Below are positions 6,655 through 10,768 of a stretch of 10,768 bases of DNA, in pieces. A program made the position numbers and the translations under genes. The DNA lies in the NCBI GenBank assembly GCA_902494555.1, contig CABUTR010000044.1, positions 1 to 10,768 of the forward strand. The letters are read 5' to 3'. The notes below the pieces were generated by a model. The model was not told where the DNA came from, did no database searches, and saw only the letters and a list, made by a program, of their open reading frames with translations. Positions within the stretch are counted from its first letter, which is position 1. Every line of letters begins with the position of its first letter. The stretch comes from an uncultured Collinsella sp. GTDB taxonomy: Bacteria > Actinomycetota > Coriobacteriia > Coriobacteriales > Coriobacteriaceae.

Positions 6655-6716
6655 TGTTGATTGGGGACAGACTAAAATGAGCGTTTTCACGCATTTAAGT
6701 CTGTCCCCAATCAACA
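6655..6716. repeat. Long palindromic element with GGGGACAG core (element A)
   Basis: A 19-base arm at 6655-6673, containing TGATTGGGGACAGACT, is the exact reverse complement of 6698-6716. The 24-base centre (6674-6697) extends the fold imperfectly: AAAT (6675-6678) with ATTT (6693-6696), then GCG (6681-6683) with CGC (6690-6692) around a six-base loop. The element starts about 20 bases after the ftsH terminator and ends 29 bases before the -10-like box of the aminotransferase gene. No T run follows, no ORF is plausible inside it, and no target-site duplication is obvious. It resembles REP-like or miniature mobile palindromes, but no copy number can be given from this window. Confidence 0.85.
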
Positions 6717-6745
6717 TTGCTGCGGCACTTTGCTCGGCTAAAGCG

Positions 6746-6751
6746 TACAAT
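6746..6751 (+). promoter_or_regulatory. Probable -10 box (TACAAT) of the aminotransferase gene
   Basis: TACAAT in the context GCGTACAATAGCG lies 24 bases before the ATG at 6776. No clear -35 hexamer exists at 16-18 bases upstream. The predicted leader is short (about 17 bases). The upstream neighbour is the long palindrome ending at 6716. Confidence 0.45.
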
Positions 6752-6775
6752 AGCGCCTATGCGAAAGGGGAACAG

Positions 6776-7960
6776 ATGATCAACGAAACGATGTATGCTC
6801 GCGGTGCGGAAAGCTCCATCATCCGCGAGATTTTTAGCTATGGCCTTGAGCGCAAGGCGCAGATCGGTGCGGAAAACGTATTCGATTTTTCGCTGGGCAA
6901 TCCGAGCGTTCCGGCGCCCGCTGCTGTGGCTGAGTCGATTAAGAAGGCTCTGGAGCTGCCGAGTGACCAGTTGCACGGCTACACGCCCGCACCGGGCCTG
7001 CTGCAATGTCGAGCAGCCGTCGCCGAATCGCTCAACCGCCGCTTTGGAACGAACTATGAGGGTAAGGACGTCTTTATGACGGTGGGTGCCGCGGCTTCGC
7101 TCACCTGCACGCTCAACGCCGTTACGAACCCGGGCGACGAGGTTATTGTTATCGCCCCGTACTTTCCGGAGTATCGCGTTTGGATTGAGAAGGCCGGCTG
7201 TACGTGTGTTGAGGCGCTCGCCGATGAAGATACGTTCCAGCTGAGCGTGGACAACGTGCTCAAGGCGATCAGCGATAAGACGGCGGCCGTCATCATCGAC
7301 TCGCCCAACAATCCGACTGGTGCCGTATATACACGCAATACGCTGACGCGACTGGCCAATGTTCTGCGCGAGGCCAACGCTCAGCGCGATTCCGAGAATC
7401 CAATTATGCTCATCTCGGATGAGCCGTACCGCGAGATCGTGTACGGTGCCGAGGTGCCTTGGGTGCCCTCGATCTACGAGCACACCATCGTGTGCTACTC
7501 GTATTCCAAGTCGCTGTCGCTGCCGGGTGAGCGCGTGGGATGGATCCTTGTTCCCAATACGAATCCTCAGGCAGATCGTCTAATGCCCGCCGTTGCCGGT
7601 GCCGCCCGTACGCTGGGCTTCGTGTGCGCGCCGGCGCTCTTTCAGCGCGTAATTATCGACTGCATCGATGAGCCGAGTGACGTTGAGGCCTATGCTCGCA
7701 ACCGCACGGCGCTTACCGACGCACTGGCGGAGTATGGCTACACCTATGTTGAGCCGGATGGCGCGTTCTACCTATGGGTGAAAGCGTTGGAACCCGATGC
7801 GAATGCGTTTTGCGAGCACGCAAAGAAGTATGAGTTGCTTGCGGTCCCCTCGGACAGCTTTGGTATGCCGGGCTGGTTCCGCCTGGGCTACTGCGTGAGT
7901 TACGAGACGATTATCAATTCGCTACCCGCTTGGAAACAGTTGGCGGACGAGTATCGTTAA
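6776..7960 (+). CDS. Pyridoxal-phosphate-dependent aminotransferase, class I/II
   Basis: This is a 394-residue fold-type I aminotransferase of the aspartate/aromatic aminotransferase superfamily, cytoplasmic. Seen in order: FSLGNPSVPAP (38-48); HGYTPAPGLLQCR (67-79), the usual substrate-entry region; the cofactor-phosphate loop around TVGAAASLT (102-110); SPNNPTGAVY (176-185), with the PLP-contacting Asn; ISDEPYREIVYG (213-224), with the Asp and Tyr that hold the pyridine ring; SYSKSLSLPGERVGW (242-256), with the Schiff-base lysine K245 and R253; PDGAFYLWVK (327-336); and R369 in WFRLGYC, the expected carboxylate-binding arginine. The set is complete, so the enzyme should be active. The substrate cannot be assigned; aspartate, alanine or aromatic amino acids are all possible. 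The ATG at 6776 is chosen because AAAGGGG lies five bases upstream. The frame is open further upstream (to 6635) but that would run through the palindrome and promoter. No classic terminator follows. Confidence 0.93.
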   Translation: MINETMYARGAESSIIREIFSYGLERKAQIGAENVFDFSLGNPSVPAPAAVAESIKKALELPSDQLHGYTPAPGLLQCRAAVAESLNRRFGTNYEGKDVFMTVGAAASLTCTLNAVTNPGDEVIVIAPYFPEYRVWIEKAGCTCVEALADEDTFQLSVDNVLKAISDKTAAVIIDSPNNPTGAVYTRNTLTRLANVLREANAQRDSENPIMLISDEPYREIVYGAEVPWVPSIYEHTIVCYSYSKSLSLPGERVGWILVPNTNPQADRLMPAVAGAARTLGFVCAPALFQRVIIDCIDEPSDVEAYARNRTALTDALAEYGYTYVEPDGAFYLWVKALEPDANAFCEHAKKYELLAVPSDSFGMPGWFRLGYCVSYETIINSLPAWKQLADEYR

Positions 7961-7977
7961 AAGTAAAGCGCTCTGCC

Positions 7978-7983
7978 TACAAT
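7978..7983 (+). promoter_or_regulatory. Possible -10 box (TACAAT) in the leader region of the PHP gene
   Basis: TACAAT occurs 18 bases after the aminotransferase stop codon and just upstream of the hairpin at 7995-8025. If used, its transcript would begin near the hairpin and carry a leader of about 135 bases to the PHP gene. No -35 match supports it, and a better-placed copy lies at 8083-8088. Confidence 0.25.
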
Positions 7984-7994
7984 GTTTTACGTGA

Positions 7995-8025
7995 AACGGG
8001 GTTTGGTGTTAAGCCGGACCCCGTT
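7995..8025 (+). other. 12-bp hairpin between the aminotransferase and PHP genes
   Basis: AACGGGGT (7995-8002) pairs exactly with ACCCCGTT (8018-8025). TTGG (8003-8006) can pair with CCGG (8014-8017) through two G-U and two G-C pairs, leaving the loop TGTTAAG. The sequence after it (GTCATGGACG) has no T run, so it is not a normal intrinsic terminator. It could slow or attenuate transcription into the PHP gene, or protect the 3' end of the aminotransferase message. The rest of the 165-bp gap holds only promoter-like boxes. Confidence 0.55.
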
Positions 8026-8058
8026 GTCATGGACGTTGTGTCTTTGGGATGGAGTGGT

Positions 8059-8088
8059 TTTACGACTATCGAAGGCTATGCGTACAAT
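8059..8088 (+). promoter_or_regulatory. Probable promoter of the PHP-domain gene
   Basis: TTTACG (8059-8064), four of six matches to TTGACA, lies 18 bases upstream of TACAAT (8083-8088) in the context ATGCGTACAATG. The -10 box ends 37 bases before the ATG. Among the TACAAT boxes in this window, this one has the best -35 partner. Confidence 0.5.
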
Positions 8089-8125
8089 GAATATAAGCGA
8101 CGGCCGTGCCAGATAAGGAGACCTG

Positions 8126-8947
8126 ATGCCCTACCTGCTTTCTTGTGACATTCATACCCATACGATGTTCTCTGCGCATGCATATTCGACCATTGAGGAG
8201 AATGTGTACTGGGCGGCAGAGCGTGGTCTGCAGGTGCTCGGATCTGCCGACCATCTGAGCTCTATGGTTACGGCTTGCCCCAATGACCTGCGCAGTTACC
8301 AATTCTTTATCAACCAGGATATCTGGCCGCGCATTTGGAGCGGCGTGTTGGTGCTGCGTGGTGCCGAGGCCGATATCGTTTCGCTGGACGGAAGCCTGTT
8401 TGGCGAGGACACTCCTGTCACGTTCGATATCGCCGGCGATTCGTACGGCCGTCAGCATTCACTGTTCGATTTGGTTACGCGTAATTTGGATTATTTGGTT
8501 GCAAGCGTGCATAATCCGCAGATTGCTGAGGGCGCGACGCTGGCCCAGACGACCGGGATGTATATCAATGCCCTGGAGCACCCCAAGGTGTTCATGCTGG
8601 GCCACACGGGGCGTTCGGGCGTGCCGTTCGATATCGACGAGGTGCTGTTGGCAGCTAAGGCCAAGCACAAGATTATCGAGATCAACAACCATAGTCTTGA
8701 ACGCGGTGTCGACACTGAGCATTGGGCTGTATGCCGCAAGATCGCCGAGCGCTGCGCCGAACTGGGCGTGGGCATTGGCGTGTCGACCGATGCCCACATT
8801 GGCATGGCCATTGGCAAGCTCGATCACGCGCGCAAGATGCTCGACGAGATTCACTTCCCGCTGGATTTGATCGTGACGCGCGACCGCGAGACGCTGCTGT
8901 GCGAGATGGCGGCAGCCGGCGTGTGCAATCTGCGCAATGGGATGTAG
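8126..8947 (+). CDS. PHP-domain metal-dependent phosphatase/hydrolase, YcdX-like
   Basis: This 273-residue protein belongs to the PHP superfamily in the YcdX-like branch. Its members are cytoplasmic trinuclear-metal phosphatases or phosphodiesterases; the natural substrate is generally unknown. The metal ligands expected for the fold are visible: H10 and H12 in CDIHTHT, H18 in SAHAYST (16-22, the segment typical of YcdX), D42 and H43 in SADH, E81 in RGAEADI (78-84), H129 in ASVHNP, H160 in GHTGR, and D222 and H224 in STDAHIG. IEINNHS (184-190) precedes the last strand. All nine ligands are kept, so it is likely active. The size fits YcdX-like proteins and is longer than short histidinol-phosphatase-like PHPs, but a HisJ-type role cannot be excluded by sequence alone. 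AAGGAG (8115-8120) lies five bases before the ATG. No his genes are nearby. It ends with its own terminator. Confidence 0.92.
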   Translation: MPYLLSCDIHTHTMFSAHAYSTIEENVYWAAERGLQVLGSADHLSSMVTACPNDLRSYQFFINQDIWPRIWSGVLVLRGAEADIVSLDGSLFGEDTPVTFDIAGDSYGRQHSLFDLVTRNLDYLVASVHNPQIAEGATLAQTTGMYINALEHPKVFMLGHTGRSGVPFDIDEVLLAAKAKHKIIEINNHSLERGVDTEHWAVCRKIAERCAELGVGIGVSTDAHIGMAIGKLDHARKMLDEIHFPLDLIVTRDRETLLCEMAAAGVCNLRNGM

Positions 8948-8966
8948 CGGAGTTTATAAACCAAGC

Positions 8967-9000
8967 GAAGGGGGCGGTCCAGACGGGCCGCCCCCTTTCT
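8967..9000 (+). terminator. Rho-independent terminator of the PHP gene
   Basis: AAGGGGGCGG (8968-8977) pairs with CCGCCCCCTT (8988-8997). T-G, C-G and C-G pairs extend the stem to the loop AGAC (8981-8984), and TTTCTT follows. On the minus strand the downstream sequence is TTCGCTTGGTTT, so it might weakly serve the convergent methyltransferase gene as well. Confidence 0.88.
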
Positions 9001-9004
9001 TGTG

Positions 9005-9093
9005 CCGGTAGATTTTTGGGACATGCCTTAAAATCTACTATTTGCTGGCGATGGTGAAGGTAGATTTTAAGGCATGTCCCAAAAATCTACCGG
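9005..9093. repeat. Perfect 34-bp inverted repeat, nested palindrome (element B)
   Basis: The arm 9005-9038 is the exact reverse complement of 9060-9093, separated by a 21-base centre (9039-9059). Each arm is itself a partial palindrome: GTAGATTTT and AAAATCTAC (9 bp) flank a 13-base middle that contains GGGACATG. GTAGATTTT or its complement therefore occurs four times, and the DNA can fold either as one long hairpin or as two small ones. The element lies five bases after the PHP terminator and ends six bases before the stop codon of the convergent methyltransferase gene. No T run, ORF or target-site duplication was seen. Confidence 0.93.
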
Positions 9094-9099
9094 GGTGGA

Positions 9100-10548
9100 T
9101 TAGCGGCGTTCGAGGACCGCGACGGTCTCGGTGTGGTCGGTATGAGGGAACATGTCGACCGGCGTGATCTTGAGCAGTCGGTAGCCGCCGTCGAGGAGCT
9201 GGTGTAGGTCGCGCTCCTGGGTGGCGGGATTGCAGCTGATATAGGTGATGCGGCGCGGCTTAAGTGCGCAGGCGGCCTCAAGAAACTCGGGCGTGGAGCC
9301 GACGCGCGGCGGGTCGATGGAGAGAACGTCAACGCGCTCGTTGTTATCGGCGGCGTCCAGGATGTAATCGGTGGCGTCGTCGGCCATAAACCAAGCGCTG
9401 CGGGTGAGGCCGTTGAGCTCGGCATTGCGACGTGCGTCGGCAATGCCCGCCGGGTTGCGCTCCACGCCGAGCAGCATAATGCCGACACCTTTGTCCTGGG
9501 CATCCCTCGCGGCGCACAGGCCGATGGTGCCGCTGCCGCAGTAAGCGTCCATAAGAATGTCACCCTGCTGCAAGTCCATGCCGTCAATCGCGAGCTGATA
9601 GAGCAGCTCGGTCTGCTGCGGGTTGGTCTGGTAGAACGCGGTGGGGGAGATATCGAATTCGCAGCCGAGCAGCTGGTCGCGCATGCACTCGGCGCCATAT
9701 ACAATGCGGGTTTCCTCGCCGAGGATGGCGTTGCCGGGACGTCCGTTGATGTTTTGGGCGACGGTGACGATGTGCGGATTGAGTGCGGCGACAGCCTCAA
9801 AGAACTCCTGCGCATGCGGCAAGTCGCGCTGAGCGGTCACGAGCGTGACCATGACCTGGTCGGTACGCCAACCGCAGCGGACGACGGCATAGCGAAGCAA
9901 GCCAAGATGCTTGTCCTCATTAAAGGCGGGAATATGCAGCCGCTCAGCTTCGCGTGCGATGCCGTTGAGAATCTGACGGGCGCCCGGTGCCTCGACGGGG
10001 CATTCGGGTACGGCAACGATCTTGTGCGTGCCGCGCTCAAAGAAACCGCAACGGACGGCGCCCTCCTTACCGGGAGCAAAGGGAGTGGCAGCCTTATGAC
10101 GAAAGCCACGCGGCGCAGGATATTTGCCCGGGTCGCCCAGGGTGACACCCATGCCACGAATAGGATCTACAGCAATGCCCTCACGCTCACAAAGCGAAGC
10201 AAAAAGCTCCTCCATAGCAGCCTGCTTGGCGGCGAGCTGCTTCTTATAAGGACGATTGAGCGCCGTACATCCACCGCAAGCTTTCATGATGGAACAAGGA
10301 GACTTGGGATCAACGGCCTTGCGCGCAGACGAAACCTGATCTTTATGCGAGCGCTTGGAGCGAGTCTGAGATGCCTTGACCTCGCTCCGACGAGAGTCAG
10401 AACGCTTGGTCTTAGCCCTGTTCTTGGTCGATTTGCTTTTTGCAGCTTTAGAAGACTTGGATTTCGTAGAAGATTTCTCCTCCTTCGACCCCTCAGCCGC
10501 CTCGATCAAAGCACGACGAGCCTTACGCTCCGCACGAGATTCTGCCAT
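9100..10548 (-). CDS. rlmD: RNA uracil-C5-methyltransferase, TrmA/RlmD family, with basic N-terminal tail
   Basis: This is a 482-residue SAM-dependent methyltransferase of the RlmC/RlmD/TrmA family, which makes 5-methyluridine in RNA; 23S rRNA U1939 (RlmD) or U747 (RlmC), or both, is the likely target. Residues 1 to about 80 are a Lys/Arg/Ser-rich, probably disordered tail. The [4Fe-4S] cysteines typical of RlmC and RlmD are present as C85, C91 and C94 (CSIMKACGGC), plus C183 in AVPECPVE. The catalytic domain shows SPTAFYQTN (with Q307), the SAM loop MDAYCGSGTIGL (from about 333), E363 in GVERNP, DPPR from D412, the catalytic C439 in YISCNPAT, and the base E474 in HTDHTETV. The TRAM RNA-binding domain usual at the RlmD N-terminus is not seen. 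The ATG at 10548 is chosen because GGAG lies six bases upstream; a GTG at 10560 overlaps that site. The symbol is by best family fit and could be rlmC-like. Confidence 0.9.
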   Translation of the reverse strand: MAESRAERKARRALIEAAEGSKEEKSSTKSKSSKAAKSKSTKNRAKTKRSDSRRSEVKASQTRSKRSHKDQVSSARKAVDPKSPCSIMKACGGCTALNRPYKKQLAAKQAAMEELFASLCEREGIAVDPIRGMGVTLGDPGKYPAPRGFRHKAATPFAPGKEGAVRCGFFERGTHKIVAVPECPVEAPGARQILNGIAREAERLHIPAFNEDKHLGLLRYAVVRCGWRTDQVMVTLVTAQRDLPHAQEFFEAVAALNPHIVTVAQNINGRPGNAILGEETRIVYGAECMRDQLLGCEFDISPTAFYQTNPQQTELLYQLAIDGMDLQQGDILMDAYCGSGTIGLCAARDAQDKGVGIMLLGVERNPAGIADARRNAELNGLTRSAWFMADDATDYILDAADNNERVDVLSIDPPRVGSTPEFLEAACALKPRRITYISCNPATQERDLHQLLDGGYRLLKITPVDMFPHTDHTETVAVLERR

Positions 10549-10560
10549 CAATAACTCCAC

Positions 10561-10574
10561 TAATTCATGAATTA
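10561..10574. promoter_or_regulatory. Perfect 14-bp palindrome in the methyltransferase leader
   Basis: TAATTCATGAATTA is a perfect palindrome. It lies 12 bases downstream of the TACAAT box of the minus-strand methyltransferase gene and 12 bases before its ATG, so it covers or follows the expected transcription start. That is a typical place for a dimeric repressor operator. In RNA it would form only a weak AU hairpin. No regulator can be named from the sequence. Confidence 0.4.
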
Positions 10575-10585
10575 AAGCTGCAAGT

Positions 10586-10591
10586 ATTGTA
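10586..10591 (-). promoter_or_regulatory. Probable -10 box (TACAAT) of the methyltransferase gene
   Basis: On the minus strand TACAAT in the context CGGTACAATACTTG lies 37 bases before the ATG at 10548. No good -35 hexamer was found at 16-18 bases upstream. The position is the same as that of the box before the PHP gene. Confidence 0.45.
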
Positions 10592-10681
10592 CCGTGCCAA
10601 GCCAGCAGACGATATACAAGCGGTTTAATCGTGTCGGTGATAAGCCCAACGACGGTTGCCCGCCGCGTGAGGGGTGTGGGG

Positions 10682-10768
10682 GTTAAGTTTATCGCGAGTT
10701 CCGCACGAACAGGAGGCCACTTAATGTGGCCTCCGTCGTGAGCAGGACTGTAGAGCAGGAAACTTAAC
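10682..10768. repeat. Nested inverted-repeat structure at the right edge
   Basis: Three nested stems share one centre. The outer arms are GTTAAGTTT (10682-10690) and AAACTTAAC (10760-10768). The middle arms are CACGA (10704-10708) and TCGTG (10736-10740). The inner arms are GGAGGCCAC (10712-10720) and GTGGCCTCC (10726-10734), with loop TTAAT. No T run follows on either strand inside the window, so it is not a recognisable terminator. AGGAGG (10711-10716) lies seven bases before an ATG (10724) that opens a five-codon ORF, MWPPS, closed by TGA (10739-10741). It may be the leader of a gene beyond the window or a structured RNA; the 10592-10681 stretch before it shows nothing recognisable. Confidence 0.5.

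Noticed and set aside
4319..6694. Long minus-strand open frames opposite ftsH (4319-5368 and 5471-6694)
   Set aside because: Both are antisense shadows of a highly conserved gene with strong codon bias. The translated sequences carry no domain, and the second runs through the ftsH terminator.
6635..6775. N-terminal extension of the aminotransferase reading frame
   Set aside because: It would translate through the end of the ftsH terminator, the long palindrome and the promoter. The ATG at 6776 has a ribosome binding site and gives the normal family length.
7930..8148. 72-codon open frame between the aminotransferase and PHP genes
   Set aside because: It begins inside the aminotransferase and ends inside the PHP gene in other frames, crosses the hairpin and promoter, and has no clear ribosome binding site.
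9754..10554. 266-codon plus-strand open frame opposite the methyltransferase
   Set aside because: It has no ribosome binding site or domain and is antisense to a complete gene with all catalytic motifs.
10549..10560. GTG start for the methyltransferase
   Set aside because: The GTG lies within the GTGGAG that acts as ribosome binding site for the ATG at 10548.
1..10768. CRISPR array, tRNA or rRNA genes, insertion sequence or prophage genes
   Set aside because: No regularly spaced direct repeats, no recognisable tRNA or rRNA sequence, and no transposase, integrase or phage protein were seen on either strand.

Overview
The window looks like a chromosomal segment of a moderately GC-rich, Gram-positive-type bacterium. 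The best guess is a member of the Coriobacteriia close to Collinsella. This rests on the GC-rich third codon positions, the tilS-hpt-ftsH order, the protein style and the -10-like boxes; it is inference, since no rRNA or marker search could be run. There are nine protein-coding genes. Eight belong to recognisable families and most are housekeeping. No tRNA, rRNA, CRISPR array, transposase or prophage gene was seen.

Layout. Positions 1-26 are the terminator of a gene left of the window. A small AT-richer gene on the minus strand (91-558) encodes an unknown protein with a single C-terminal membrane anchor. It diverges from an Hsp20 small heat-shock gene (836-1267) across an AT-rich intergenic region that holds overlapping inverted repeats. 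A strong terminator (1300-1335) separates hsp20 from the convergent yycJ/walJ-type metallo-beta-lactamase gene (1348-2157, minus). That gene diverges after only 48 bp from tilS (2206-3747). Then follow hpt (3895-4443), which has its own extended -10 promoter, and ftsH (4445-6586), which starts one base after the hpt stop codon. ftsH ends in a strong terminator.

Between ftsH and a fold-type I PLP aminotransferase gene (6776-7960) lies a long palindrome (6655-6716). A PHP-domain (YcdX-like) hydrolase gene follows (8126-8947) with its own terminator. A second, larger palindrome with perfect 34-bp arms (9005-9093) fills the gap to a convergent TrmA/RlmD-type rRNA uracil-5-methyltransferase gene (9100-10548, minus). 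The last 220 bp hold that gene's promoter, a perfect 14-bp palindrome, and a nested inverted-repeat structure that reaches the window edge.

Functionally, the core block covers tRNA(Ile2) anticodon modification (TilS), purine salvage (Hpt) and membrane protein quality control (FtsH), an order widely conserved in Gram-positive bacteria. Hsp20 adds holdase capacity. The methyltransferase modifies RNA. The aminotransferase and PHP hydrolase have no assignable substrate.

No new multi-gene system is evident. The most unusual things are non-coding: two large palindromes sharing a GGGACA-centred design, each just downstream of a terminator; a TACAAT hexamer at a similar distance upstream of five different genes; a 13-bp hairpin built into the ftsH 3' end; and the nested structure at the right edge.
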